A stretch of DNA of 64,000 nucleotides from JACNKJ01 sp964344565 (GTDB lineage Bacteria; Krumholzibacteriota; Krumholzibacteriia; JACNKJ01), in NCBI GenBank assembly GCA_964344565.1, contig CAYFNT010000018.1, positions 1-64,000 of the forward strand, written 5' to 3'. The notes under the pieces were generated by a model. The model was given only the letters and a program-made list of their open reading frames with translations, searched no databases and was not told the origin of the DNA. The position numbers and the translations under genes were made by a program. Shown here piece after piece: positions 1 through 8,362 of the stretch (its first letter is position 1; each line of letters opens with the position of its first letter).

Positions 1-2
1 CC

Positions 3-1970
3 CTAACCCAATGGCTTGCATCCAGAAACGGAGTAAAGAGATCGTATCCTAACTGTTTCCTTCATTTACATCAATATGACGAGCCTGACGATTTCTGGTT
101 CAGTGAGCAGTGGTATCTTAACAACAACACCGATGAGGCCAGTGACATCGATTGGATCCGATTCTGGAACTATTGCGCATCAGACTCCACAAGCCTCTCG
201 GTCGTAGCCCTCGTTGATGCGAGCGGAATCTTCAAGCCTTCATTCGATGCACCACCTCAAGATTCACTGTTGGCCCACAAGGATTTTAAATGGAAGAATG
301 TATGGTTCAACCCCGCTGAGGACCAATCCCCCTATGGGGTATTTGATCGAGAGGACCTCGATGAAGAAGATGGAGATGAAGACTGGACTGGAGGGTTTCC
401 AAGATTCACGGATGATGTCGTGGGTTGGGATTTCACAATTCGAAGGGATGGCTTCAATATTGATCTGGAGGGGCTCGGCTGTATCTATCCTGCAGGCACG
501 GATACTTTTCCTGAATCTGCAGGATATGAAGATGGGAACCCATTTCCCCATGTTTACAAAACACACGGCTCAAGGGTCGCGGGTATCATCTCGGCCGAGA
601 CAGATTCGGATGATGAAGAAGGAATCGCGGGTATTGCGGGATTCACCGATTCCGTGAAGGTGATGTATCTAAAAACTGGGATTACCCAGCCGAAACTAAC
701 TCGCACGATTCAAGCGCTGGAGTACTGTGCAGGGATGAAGCCCGATGTCGTTTCGATGTCTTGGGGGACAGATGAAACGGGAAGCCATGCAGATGATCTA
801 CAAGAGGCATTGGCCAATTGTGCAGATTCCTCAATCGTGCTTGTCGCGTCAGGGGGTAACTATACAACTCACAACACATACGATATGCGACTTCCCGCCA
901 CCGACCCACATACCATCGCTGTGGGAGGAACAAATGATATTGACCAGTGGTGGAATGGCAGCTGCTATCTGACGACAGCGGGAGAGTCCGGAATTGACAT
1001 TGCCGCACCAGGCGAGGACATCTACTCCACCTATGCTGAGTTCGCGGTTGCTGTGGGAGACACTTGCGAGATTGAGTATGGGTATGAGGCGGACGATGGA
1101 ACTAGCTACGCGGCCCCCATGGTCGCCGCCGCGGCTGCGCTATTGATTTCGAGGGATCCTGACAACTTCCGCGGGGAGCCGGACCTCGTTAAAGCTCGCC
1201 TGCAGAACTCGGCCCAGAAGGTTCACGCAAACCTGACATACACCAATGGCAAATCAGAGCAACTCGGCCACGGGCGACTCAACTTGTTTTACGCCATGTA
1301 CTACAACGATCCAGACAGTTCCCGGACCATCCTGGAGTCACCCGACAGCACTTCGCTCTTCATCTGTCCCGGCGAGGCGGATATCGATCTGGAAATCAAA
1401 GTCGAGATACGAGACGAGTTCGGAAACTTGGTTTCGGGTCATCCAAGTGAATTCGCCAAGGCAATCAGCCTGGAACCCTTAGTAGGAGAGCAGTCTGCCC
1501 TCACCTTTGATTCTCTGACGATCGACAGTCTGACCATCGACAAGGATCTTCAAGAAGACCTGGAAGCAATCTTCTTTCCCGGAGCTGAAGACTTCATCTA
1601 TCTGGAGAAGGCCACGGTGGCAAGTGGTATCTATTCAGAAGAGTTCGACCACTTACTTGGCTGGGGAAAAGTCCAAATTGTTGCGACAGTTCTAGATTCC
1701 GATCTCGACCGAGTGACAACGGAAGGCACCCCAGGTAAGTACAAGATGCACTCCTCCTACCTGTCTCGAATCATCGGGGAAAGCCTAACCGTGACAACTG
1801 TCGACCTGGACAACAATGGCGTGGTCAACATCGCCGACTATGCCAGCTTCTCGTCTCACTACGGCACCACGGAGAGCGACCCGGGCTACCTTCAGGGGGT
1901 CGACTATGATGATGACGGGGACGTCGACAGCGTAGACCGGGATACTTTCCTCGATCACTATGGCCACTAG
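3..1970 (+). CDS. Secreted subtilisin-like serine protease (peptidase S8) with C-terminal dockerin-like repeat, 5' truncated by window edge
   Basis: An extracellular serine endopeptidase of the subtilase family. The frame is open from base 3 with no stop, so the gene begins before the window; 655 residues are visible. Counting from there, the catalytic Asp is D72 (ALVDASG), His is H188 (THGSRVAGI), the oxyanion Asn is N286 (SGGN) and Ser is S368 (GTSYAAPMVA), so the triad is complete. A TTG at 270 would give a 566-aa protein but would lose the Asp, so it is not the start. The text before the Asp (FSEQWYLNN) resembles the propeptide/mature junction of subtilases. The long Asp-His interval with NVWFNP and VVGWDF is common in large bacterial subtilases. 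The last ~55 residues hold two Ca-binding-loop-like segments (DLDNNGVVNIAD and DYDDDGDVDSVD), as in type I dockerins. The next gene follows 15 bases later and also looks secreted. Confidence 0.9.
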   Translation, partial: LTQWLASRNGVKRSYPNCFLHLHQYDEPDDFWFSEQWYLNNNTDEASDIDWIRFWNYCASDSTSLSVVALVDASGIFKPSFDAPPQDSLLAHKDFKWKNVWFNPAEDQSPYGVFDREDLDEEDGDEDWTGGFPRFTDDVVGWDFTIRRDGFNIDLEGLGCIYPAGTDTFPESAGYEDGNPFPHVYKTHGSRVAGIISAETDSDDEEGIAGIAGFTDSVKVMYLKTGITQPKLTRTIQALEYCAGMKPDVVSMSWGTDETGSHADDLQEALANCADSSIVLVASGGNYTTHNTYDMRLPATDPHTIAVGGTNDIDQWWNGSCYLTTAGESGIDIAAPGEDIYSTYAEFAVAVGDTCEIEYGYEADDGTSYAAPMVAAAAALLISRDPDNFRGEPDLVKARLQNSAQKVHANLTYTNGKSEQLGHGRLNLFYAMYYNDPDSSRTILESPDSTSLFICPGEADIDLEIKVEIRDEFGNLVSGHPSEFAKAISLEPLVGEQSALTFDSLTIDSLTIDKDLQEDLEAIFFPGAEDFIYLEKATVASGIYSEEFDHLLGWGKVQIVATVLDSDLDRVTTEGTPGKYKMHSSYLSRIIGESLTVTTVDLDNNGVVNIADYASFSSHYGTTESDPGYLQGVDYDDDGDVDSVDRDTFLDHYGH

Positions 1971-1985
1971 ACTGGGAGATGCGAC

Positions 1986-2720
1986 ATGAAAACCTTGAGT
2001 CACTCGATTCGAATCGCTCAGTTGCTCCTGCTCTCGCTGGTCGCCATGGCGGGGGCCTGGAGCCTTGAGATCTTGGAGGAAGACTCGCAGTCGATCCGCT
2101 TCGCGCTAAGGAGCGCTGCTGACCAGCCTTTCACCGCAGTGGCCGTCGAAGCGGATGTTCAGGGACTTCAATTCACGGGCACGGAAGACTCCTATTCCTC
2201 AGCCGAGGGAACTCTTCTCAGCGTTCGTTGTGGCGAAGGTCGACTGCTGGTGTTGTTGGCATCGCGAACCTTGTCCGCCGAGGTGCCGGAAGACGGAGGC
2301 AGTGAGGTGTACGCCCAGTTTTCACTCGCCAAGACGGAAGCAGATTGGTCGGTATCTGGCTTCAGTTTCGAGGTTCTTGCCGCGGGACCGAGCGAAATCG
2401 TTTTAAGCGAGAACTCCGAAGACGAAGAAAGCTCTGCACCTGGACCGGCGTTCTCGGTGTTTCCGAACCCGGCGAATGCCAGCCTTGTGTTCCAGATCAG
2501 CAGTGGACCGAATGAACGATGGGACATCTCGGTCTTCGATGTCCAAGGGCATCGGATTGCCGACCTGGGCACCATTGCGACAGGCGTGGAGGGGATGGCT
2601 CAGACTCGATGGAACGGGCGGTCCGACCGGGGTGAAGAACAGTCGTCGGGAGTCTACTTCGTCAGGGCAGACAATCCCCAACGTGGGCACATGAATCGGA
2701 AAATACTTCTATTGAAGTAG
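1986..2720 (+). CDS. Secreted protein with C-terminal FlgD-like Ig / T9SS-type sorting domain
   Basis: 244 aa with an N-terminal signal peptide (about residues 1-25, hydrophobic core LLLLSLVAMAGA). Residues ~27-140 form a beta-rich domain I cannot assign; its strand pattern is loosely cohesin-like, but that is a guess. The last ~85 residues form a FlgD-like Ig domain (FSVFPNPANAS, ISVFDVQGHRI, SSGVYFVRA, final KILLLK), the kind used as a C-terminal sorting signal in FCB-group bacteria. The ATG at 1986 is preceded by GGGAGAT. The gene lies 15 bases behind the dockerin-bearing protease and is probably co-transcribed. Its function is unknown; if the N-terminal domain were a cohesin it could anchor the neighbouring dockerin protein. 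Confidence 0.8.
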   Translation: MKTLSHSIRIAQLLLLSLVAMAGAWSLEILEEDSQSIRFALRSAADQPFTAVAVEADVQGLQFTGTEDSYSSAEGTLLSVRCGEGRLLVLLASRTLSAEVPEDGGSEVYAQFSLAKTEADWSVSGFSFEVLAAGPSEIVLSENSEDEESSAPGPAFSVFPNPANASLVFQISSGPNERWDISVFDVQGHRIADLGTIATGVEGMAQTRWNGRSDRGEEQSSGVYFVRADNPQRGHMNRKILLLK

Positions 2721-2724
2721 TTGG

Positions 2725-3027
2725 TCAGTCGGTGCGGCTCGTCTCCGGAATCGTCACCACCACGTCGCCGGTGAGCTGGCACTGGCAGGCCAGCCGGCTC
2801 TCGTTGGTCACCTCGAGGGCGCGGTCGAGGGTGTCCTCCTCTTCGGGGTCCATCTCGCCGATGTGCTCTCCGCCCTCCTCCACGATCACGTGGCATGTGC
2901 CGCAGTTGCAGGATCCGCCGCAGTTGTGCTTGAGGGGAATGTCGAAGTTCTCGGCCGCTTCGAGAATGGTGCCGCCGTCGGCGATCTCCACCACGAAGTT
3001 GTCGGGAAGGAAGGTGACCTTGGGCAT
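2725..3027 (-). CDS. fdx: 2Fe-2S ferredoxin, adrenodoxin/ISC type
   Basis: 100 aa. A small electron carrier with a plant/vertebrate-type [2Fe-2S] cluster. Ligands are C36, C42 and C45 in CGGSCNCGTC plus C81 in RLACQ, matching the C-x5-C-x2-C...C spacing of ISC-type ferredoxins. An extra Cys at 40 and one at 83 are also present. It follows iscS on the same strand after 18 bases, so the likely role is supplying electrons for Fe-S cluster assembly on the IscS system. No IscU, HscA or HscB gene is adjacent. Convergent with the preceding gene, whose stop is 4 bases away. Confidence 0.9.
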   Translation of the reverse strand: MPKVTFLPDNFVVEIADGGTILEAAENFDIPLKHNCGGSCNCGTCHVIVEEGGEHIGEMDPEEEDTLDRALEVTNESRLACQCQLTGDVVVTIPETSRTD

Positions 3028-3045
3028 GGTACTCCTTGACGGGAA

Positions 3046-4224
3046 TCAGGTGGCCGTCTGGCCGGCGTGATCTTGGGAGGCGCCTCGAAGTTTCCGCACT
3101 GCTTCGATTACCATTTTGAGCGCACGTTCGCAATCCTCTTCCGTGCTGAATCGTCCGAATCCGAAGCGCAGGCTGGCCTGGGCCAGTTCGGGGTCGAGCC
3201 CCATGGCCATGAGCACGTGGGACGGGTCGGTGCTGGCGAAGGTGCAGGCGCTGCCGCTGGACACGGCCAGGTTGCGCAGGCCCATGCGCAGGGCGTCGCC
3301 GTCGATGCCCTCGAATACCACGTTCAGGTTGCCGGCCAGGCGTTCGTCGGCGTGTCCGTTGAGTTGGATGTCCCCAAGCGCCTCTTCGAGGCCGCGCCAG
3401 AAAGCGTCGCGGAGACCGAGAAGGAAGGCCTGCTCCTTCTCCATCTCCTCGGCGGCGAGAGTGGCCGCCTTGCCCAGCCCGACGATGGAAGGCACGTCGT
3501 GGGTGCCGGAGCGGATGGCCTCTTCCTGATCGCCGCCATGGAGCAGCGGCGTGGGTCTCACCCGCGGATTGCGGCGTCTCAGATAGAGCGCGCCCACGCC
3601 CTTGGGACCGTAGATCTTGTGTCCCGAGACGCTCATGAGATCGATGTTCATGGCGCCCACGTCCATGGGGAACTTGCCATAGCCCTGGGCCGCGTCGGTG
3701 TGGAAGAGTGCGCCCCTCTCGCGGGTGAGCTTGCCGATCTGCTCGAGTGGATGGATGACGCCGATCTCGTTGTTGGCGGCGGCCAGGGTCACCAGCACGG
3801 TGTCGTCCCGAAGCGCGCCGGCCAGCTCGTCCAGATCGATCATGCCCTGGTCGTCGACCTTGAGCCAGGTCACCTCCCAGCCGTGCACGATGAGATACTT
3901 GAGGGGCTCGAGCACTGCCTTGTGCTCGGTGGGGCAGGAGATGATGTGCCGGCCCTTCTTGATGTAGGCCTCGGCCACGCCCTTGATCGCCAGATTGTTG
4001 CTTTCGGTGGCGCCGCTGGTGAAGATGATCTCGCGGAATCCGGCGCCGATGGGTTCGGCGACGTCGCGTCGGGCCTGGTCCACGGCCTCCTTGGCCATCC
4101 AGCCGAAGCTGTGGCCGCTGCTGGCATTGCCGAATCGCTCGGTGAACCAGGGCAGCATGGCGTCGAGCACCCGGGGATCCACCGGGGTCGTCGCCTGATA
4201 GTCCATGTAGATTGGCTTGTTCAC
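3046..4224 (-). CDS. iscS: Cysteine desulfurase (group I, IscS/NifS)
   Basis: 392 aa PLP enzyme that removes sulfur from L-cysteine to give alanine and an enzyme-bound persulfide for Fe-S clusters and thiolated tRNA. The PLP lysine is K203 in SGHKIYGPKG and the persulfide cysteine is C327 in SSGSACTFAS. The long active-site loop and the N-terminus (PIYMDYQATTPVDPRV) are those of group I enzymes, and the length matches IscS. The start is GTG at 4222-4224; the alternative Met at residue 7 would remove conserved PIY residues. The ferredoxin gene follows directly. A promoter-overlapping palindrome upstream may be a site for an Rrf2/IscR-type regulator. Confidence 0.95.
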   Translation of the reverse strand: MNKPIYMDYQATTPVDPRVLDAMLPWFTERFGNASSGHSFGWMAKEAVDQARRDVAEPIGAGFREIIFTSGATESNNLAIKGVAEAYIKKGRHIISCPTEHKAVLEPLKYLIVHGWEVTWLKVDDQGMIDLDELAGALRDDTVLVTLAAANNEIGVIHPLEQIGKLTRERGALFHTDAAQGYGKFPMDVGAMNIDLMSVSGHKIYGPKGVGALYLRRRNPRVRPTPLLHGGDQEEAIRSGTHDVPSIVGLGKAATLAAEEMEKEQAFLLGLRDAFWRGLEEALGDIQLNGHADERLAGNLNVVFEGIDGDALRMGLRNLAVSSGSACTFASTDPSHVLMAMGLDPELAQASLRFGFGRFSTEEDCERALKMVIEAVRKLRGASQDHAGQTAT

Positions 4225-4298
4225 GAGATTGAGTTTAGTGGATTTTGGGCGGGAAAGGCAATGTACGACCCCGATTGAGCCTTGAGACCAACAACTAT

Positions 4299-4327
4299 AG
4301 ACTAGGAATTCCTAGAACTCTTGTAAA
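4299..4327 (-). promoter_or_regulatory. Candidate iscS promoter overlapped by a 14-bp palindrome
   Basis: Reading the minus strand, TTTACA (4327-4322) and TAGTCT (4304-4299) are separated by 17 bases and resemble -35 and -10 boxes. The perfect palindrome CTAGGAATTCCTAG (4302-4315) fills much of the spacer. A palindrome in that position about 75 bases before iscS would suit a repressor such as an Rrf2/IscR-type Fe-S sensor; the regulator itself is inference. Confidence 0.4.
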
Positions 4328-4349
4328 GTGGGTAGAAGTTAGTGAGGGC

Positions 4350-5672
4350 TCACTCCTTCTGGCTCGGGGCTCGTGGCTCGGGGCCCGTTGCCCTCGGCTC
4401 GCGGCTGGCCGCCAGCAGAATCATCCCCGCCAGGAAGAACAGGGCCGTGGCGAGCACCGACCAGCGAGATGATCCCGTCATCTGATGGATGAAGGCGAAG
4501 AGGATGGGCCCCAGGATCGCGCTGAACTTCGCGAAGATGGAGTAGAAGCCGTAGTACTCGGCGCTGCGGCCTTCGGGAATGTAGCTGCTGAACAGGCTGC
4601 GGCTGAGGGCCTGGCTGCCGCCGAGGCAGAGGCCCACGCCCGCGCCGAGTATCCAGAACTCCGTGGCCGTGCGGATGAAGTAGGCCCAGGTCACCAGGGC
4701 CGTCCACATGAGGAGGCTCAGCAGGATGGCCTTGCGCGCGCCCCAGAGGCCCGCCAATCGCCCGAAGGCCAGGGCGCCGAAGATGCCGATGGCCTGCACC
4801 AGCAGCAGGGCGCCCATGAGAGTGCCGCGGCCGAGTCCCATTTCCTCCGCGCCGAAGATGGAGGCCATCTTCACCACGGTCTGGATGGCGTCGTTGTAGA
4901 GCAGGAAGGCGGCGAGGAAGAGCAGGAGGTCGCGATAGCCCATGGCCTCGCGCAGGGTCCCCAGGCTGCGGCGGATGGCCGTGGAGAAGATCTCGCCGAC
5001 GGGCGTCCTCGCCTGCTCCGGCTCTTCCAGGCCGCGCCAGGCCAGCAGCCCGAAGCCGCTCCACCAGAGGCCCGCCGAGGCCAGGGCCAGTCGCACGGCC
5101 GTGCCCGATTCCAGGCCGAAGGCCGCGTGCTTCTGCACGAGGATCAGATCGGCCAGCAGCACGAGTCCGCCGCCGAGATATCCCCAGGCGTAGCCCCGGG
5201 CGCTGAGCCGATCGCGTTCCTCCGGTCCGGCGAGGATGGGCAGGAAGGCGTCGTAGAAGATGTTGGCCGAGACGAATCCCATGGACGCCACGAGGTAGAG
5301 GCCGAGGGTCCAGGCCACGCGTCCTGGCAGGGCGGTGAAGAGCATCACCGTGGCCAGCGAGCCCGGCAGGAAGAAGGACAGGAGCCATCGCCGGCGATTG
5401 CCCCGCAGGTCTGCCATGGCGCCGAGCAGGGGCGCGGTGAGGAAGACGAGCAGGGCCCCGAGACCCGAGGCGTAGCCCCAGAGGCTGGTGGCGCTCCAGT
5501 GGGTGCCCATCCAGGTCACGCCGCCCTCGGGCACCACGGCCTCGGCGAACCACACCGGCAGCAGAGCCGCCAGGATCACCGTGGCGAAGGCCGAGTTCGC
5601 CCAGTCGTAAATGACCCATGAGCGCCGGGCTTTCCGGCTGGAGGCTGGGGACTGGCGACCGGAGACCTTCAT
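4350..5672 (-). CDS. MFS transporter, UMF1 / Atg22-like family
   Basis: 440 aa integral membrane protein with about 12 hydrophobic segments. The start (SWVIYDWANSAFATVI) and the YDAFLPILA and RGYAWGYLGGG motifs are typical of the UMF1 branch of the major facilitator superfamily, whose bacterial substrates are mostly unknown. The ATG at 5670-5672 overlaps the lutC stop as ATGA, so it is translationally coupled to the lactate-oxidation operon. That context makes a carboxylate or amino-acid substrate possible but unproven. Both termini are encoded by heptanucleotide repeat DNA (5634-5668 and 4361-4409), which gives an Arg/Pro/Ser-rich tail. A much longer open frame upstream is an artefact of high GC. 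Confidence 0.85.
   Translation of the reverse strand: MKVSGRQSPASSRKARRSWVIYDWANSAFATVILAALLPVWFAEAVVPEGGVTWMGTHWSATSLWGYASGLGALLVFLTAPLLGAMADLRGNRRRWLLSFFLPGSLATVMLFTALPGRVAWTLGLYLVASMGFVSANIFYDAFLPILAGPEERDRLSARGYAWGYLGGGLVLLADLILVQKHAAFGLESGTAVRLALASAGLWWSGFGLLAWRGLEEPEQARTPVGEIFSTAIRRSLGTLREAMGYRDLLLFLAAFLLYNDAIQTVVKMASIFGAEEMGLGRGTLMGALLLVQAIGIFGALAFGRLAGLWGARKAILLSLLMWTALVTWAYFIRTATEFWILGAGVGLCLGGSQALSRSLFSSYIPEGRSAEYYGFYSIFAKFSAILGPILFAFIHQMTGSSRWSVLATALFFLAGMILLAASREPRATGPEPRAPSQKE
4361..4409. repeat. Heptanucleotide repeat array (GGCTCGG-type), seven imperfect units
   Basis: Seven consecutive 7-base units: GGCTCGG, GGCTCGT, GGCTCGG, GGCCCGT, TGCCCTC, GGCTCGC, GGCTGGC. The array encodes the C-terminal tail of the UMF1 transporter just before its stop. 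It belongs to the dispersed heptamer family described in the findings. Confidence 0.7.
5634..5668. repeat. Degenerate heptanucleotide repeat at the lutC/transporter junction
   Basis: Five 7-base units can be read: CCGGCTG, GAGGCTG, GGGACTG, GCGACCG, GAGACCT. They end next to the transporter start codon and encode its first residues (VSGRQSPASS). The pattern is weaker than in the other arrays. Confidence 0.5.
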
Positions 5673-6157
5673 GGTCGATCCTTGTGGAAGAACTCGTAGA
5701 TGTCGGTGGCCTCCGCCGTGGCCACGACCAACTCGCGGGGACCGTGGGCGCCCATGACCAATGTCTTTTCGATGTCGGCCGTACGGCTGGGACCGGTGAT
5801 GAGGGTGAGGGCATGTCCGGTCCGCCGGTGCCAGGGGTGGGTGGGCAGCTGCAGGAAATCGCCGAGGGTATCGAAGACCGCGTTCTCGGCCACGAGCGCG
5901 TAGTGGGTCTCGGCCAGTATGGCCGCACGCCGCGCCCCCAGGCGAGAACCCGTGAGGATGACAGTTCCCGTCTCCGCGATGAGTCCGTCGGCCAGGGTGA
6001 ATCCCTTCTCGCCTTCGCGCACGTGGGAGAAGGGCGGGCGATCGAGTCCCGCCCGGAAGAGGAAGCTGCGCAGATCCGCGGTGTTCTCGCAGACGATCCA
6101 GCGGGTGCCGTTCTCGCGGAAGCGCAGCTTCAGCAGCTCTTCCTGCTCGAAGGTCAT
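5669..6157 (-). CDS. lutC: Lactate utilization protein C (LUD domain)
   Basis: 162 aa LUD-domain (YkgG/LutC) protein, third component of the L-lactate oxidising LutABC complex. The C-terminal signature ITGPSRTADIEKTLVMGAHGP is characteristic of the family. The ATG at 6155-6157 overlaps the lutB stop in an ATGA arrangement, and its own stop overlaps the next ATG in the same way. An upstream extension of the frame is not used because it would run back through lutB. It is a little shorter than the usual ~200-240 aa. Confidence 0.9.
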   Translation of the reverse strand: MTFEQEELLKLRFRENGTRWIVCENTADLRSFLFRAGLDRPPFSHVREGEKGFTLADGLIAETGTVILTGSRLGARRAAILAETHYALVAENAVFDTLGDFLQLPTHPWHRRTGHALTLITGPSRTADIEKTLVMGAHGPRELVVATAEATDIYEFFHKDRP

Positions 6158-7527
6158 GAGCGCCTCCTCTCGGCCAGCAAGGTTCGGAAGCTGGGGCCAT
6201 GACCTCGTGGCAGATTGCGGCCCTCGGACCAGGCGGGCGTGAGACCGCGCAGGAAGGCGCCGGGAAGGCGGCGCCCCAGCCATCCCAGAAGGCGAAAGAG
6301 CCGAGGTCTTCCGGTGAGTTTGCCGAACAGTCGCCAAGCCGCACGATGGCCCCAGGGCTCTCTCGCGGCCTTCTCGCCGCGGGCCTCGCGTATGAGATCG
6401 GGCAAGGGGATCGAGACGGGGCAGATGTCCGCGCAGGCATCGCAAAGGGAGCAGGCGTCCGAAAGACTGTCGCCGGGCTCGTGCCCCTCGGCGCCGTCCA
6501 GCAGGAAGGGCGTGGTGAGGATGCCGATGGGCCCCGGATACACGCTGCCGTAGCCGTGCCCTCCCACCAGACGGAACAGGGGGCAGACGTTCAGGCAGGC
6601 GCCGCAGCGGATGCAGGCCAGTGCCATGGCGTCGGACCGGGCCGCCAGCTTGCGGCGACCGTTGTCCAGGAAGATCATGTGCACCCGCTGTGGGCCCGAA
6701 CCTGTGGGCGCCGGCGCGGTGATCATGGACACGTAGCTCGTGGCCCTCTGGCCGGTGCCGTTGGCCGGCAGCATGCGAAGGACGATGTCGAGGTCGAGGG
6801 TGCGGGGCAGGATCTTCTCGATGCCCGTGATCATGATGTGCAGGGGCGGCACCGTGCTCGACAAGGTGATGTTGCCCTCGTTCTCCACGATGACCGCCGT
6901 GCCCGTGTCGGCCACCACGAAATTGGCGCCGGTGATGCCCACGTCGGCCTGCAGGAATTTTTCGCGCAGGTGAGCGCGGGCGGCCGCCGTGAGGGTTTCG
7001 GGATCCTCGCTGTAGGGAATGCCCAGCTTCTTCTGGAAGAGGCGGCCGATCTGCCGGCGGTTCAGGTGCAGGGCCGGCGCCGTGATGTGGCTGGGCGCTT
7101 CGCCGCGAAGCTGCACGATGAATTCCCCGAGATCGGTTTCCAGCACCTCCAGGCCAGCGGCCTCCAGCGCTTCGTTGAGACCGATCTCCTCGCTCACCAT
7201 GCTCTTGCCCTTCACCACGAGCCTGGCTTCCTCGCAGAGTTCCGTGACGATGCGGCGCGCCTCGGCGGCGTCGGCGGCCATGTGAACGCGGATGCCCGCC
7301 GCCTCGAGACGGTTCGCCGCCTCTTCGAGCAGCTCCTCCATGCGCGTCACGCTCTCCTCGCGGATCTTGCCGAGCTGTCTGCGCTGGATCTCGAAGTTCC
7401 GGGTGGTCTCGGCGACCTGGTTGCGTTTCTCGATGCTCAGGCCCGTGGCCCTGTGCAGGTTCTCGTGCAAAAGGGGATCGCGCGACGCCTCGCGGGCCGC
7501 CAGGCGGATGTGCAGGTCAGCCTTCAT
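6154..7527 (-). CDS. lutB: Lactate utilization iron-sulfur protein B
   Basis: 457 aa. An N-terminal LUD-type domain (about residues 50-290, with KGKSMVSEEIGLN and ADTGTAVIVENEGN) is followed by two 4Fe-4S motifs, CIRCGACLNVCP and CSLCDACADICP, near residues 305-365, and a basic C-terminal region. In Bacillus LutABC this is the iron-sulfur subunit that carries electrons during oxidation of L-lactate to pyruvate. Its start overlaps the end of lutA by 11 bases and its stop overlaps lutC by 4, so the three genes form one operon. Confidence 0.95.
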   Translation of the reverse strand: MKADLHIRLAAREASRDPLLHENLHRATGLSIEKRNQVAETTRNFEIQRRQLGKIREESVTRMEELLEEAANRLEAAGIRVHMAADAAEARRIVTELCEEARLVVKGKSMVSEEIGLNEALEAAGLEVLETDLGEFIVQLRGEAPSHITAPALHLNRRQIGRLFQKKLGIPYSEDPETLTAAARAHLREKFLQADVGITGANFVVADTGTAVIVENEGNITLSSTVPPLHIMITGIEKILPRTLDLDIVLRMLPANGTGQRATSYVSMITAPAPTGSGPQRVHMIFLDNGRRKLAARSDAMALACIRCGACLNVCPLFRLVGGHGYGSVYPGPIGILTTPFLLDGAEGHEPGDSLSDACSLCDACADICPVSIPLPDLIREARGEKAAREPWGHRAAWRLFGKLTGRPRLFRLLGWLGRRLPGAFLRGLTPAWSEGRNLPRGHGPSFRTLLAERRRS

Positions 7528-8242
7528 GGGCCTCCCCGGCGAGCACCTCGGCCAGATGCATCACCCGAAGGGGAAGCTTCCGATGTTCCGCCCGGGACTG
7601 CAGGTGCATGAGGCAGCTCGGCTCCGTGCCGATGAGCACGCCGCATCCGGACTCTTCGGCGGCGGCGAGCCTCGCGTCGGCCTGCATCAGGGAGAACTCG
7701 GGCATCTTCACCGAGTAGACGCCGCCGAATCCGCAGCAGTCCAGATCCGGCTGATCCACCAGATCGAGCCCCTCCACGGCGGACAGGAGCATGCGCGGCT
7801 CCTCTCGCAGGCCCAGTTCGCGCAGGGCATGGCAGGAGTCCTGGAAGGCCGCCCGCGCCTCGAGCTTCGCGCCGAAGTTCACGCGGTGCAGGCGCTCCAC
7901 GAGGAAATGGGACAACTCGAAGACCCGCGGCACCAGTTCGGCCAGGGCGCTGGCCTCGCCGGGATGCAGGCCCTCCATGGAGGGGTAGCGACGCACCATG
8001 GCCACGCAGCTGCCCGAGGGCGCCACGACGGCGTCGAAGTCGCGGAAGGTCTCGAGGAAGTGGCGGGCCGCCGGCAGGCATTCGGCGGGGTGCCCCGCGT
8101 TGAAGGCCGGCTGTCCGCAGCAGGTCTGATTCTCGGGATAGTGCCAGTCCAGGCCCATGCGATCCAGGAGCCGGGCCGTGGCCAGGCCGACCTGGGGACG
8201 CAGGTGCTCCACGAAACAGGGAATGAATAGCCCGAGTCGCAT
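7517..8242 (-). CDS. lutA: Lactate utilization protein A (CCG-domain iron-sulfur protein)
   Basis: 241 aa with two cysteine-rich CCG domains (TCCGQPAFNAG near residue 41 and DCCGFGGVYSVK near residue 166), the hallmark of LutA, GlpC and heterodisulfide-reductase-type subunits that bind unusual Fe-S clusters. Length and order match Bacillus LutA. It is the first gene of the lut operon (lutA-lutB-lutC-transporter), transcribed away from the gene at 8363. No LutR-type GntR regulator is adjacent. Confidence 0.95.
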   Translation of the reverse strand: MRLGLFIPCFVEHLRPQVGLATARLLDRMGLDWHYPENQTCCGQPAFNAGHPAECLPAARHFLETFRDFDAVVAPSGSCVAMVRRYPSMEGLHPGEASALAELVPRVFELSHFLVERLHRVNFGAKLEARAAFQDSCHALRELGLREEPRMLLSAVEGLDLVDQPDLDCCGFGGVYSVKMPEFSLMQADARLAAAEESGCGVLIGTEPSCLMHLQSRAEHRKLPLRVMHLAEVLAGEAHEG

Positions 8243-8292
8243 GACGCGAGACTAGCGCAGGGAAGCGCCTGCAGGAAGAGAAACCGGCATCC

Positions 8293-8321
8293 TTGACTTG
8301 GGAGCGACAACTGGCTTGAAT
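8293..8321 (+). promoter_or_regulatory. Weak candidate promoter for the gene at 8363
   Basis: TTGACT (8293-8298) and TTGAAT (8316-8321) are separated by 17 bases in the 120-base gap between lutA and the gene at 8363. The -10 match is only partial. Confidence 0.3.
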
Positions 8322-8362
8322 GGTGCCTTCCTCCCGCTCCGCCTCGAAAGGTCCCCGGTTCC

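Noticed and set aside
270..1970. TTG at 270 as the start of the subtilase
   Set aside because: It would remove the catalytic Asp and the propeptide junction, both present in frame upstream.
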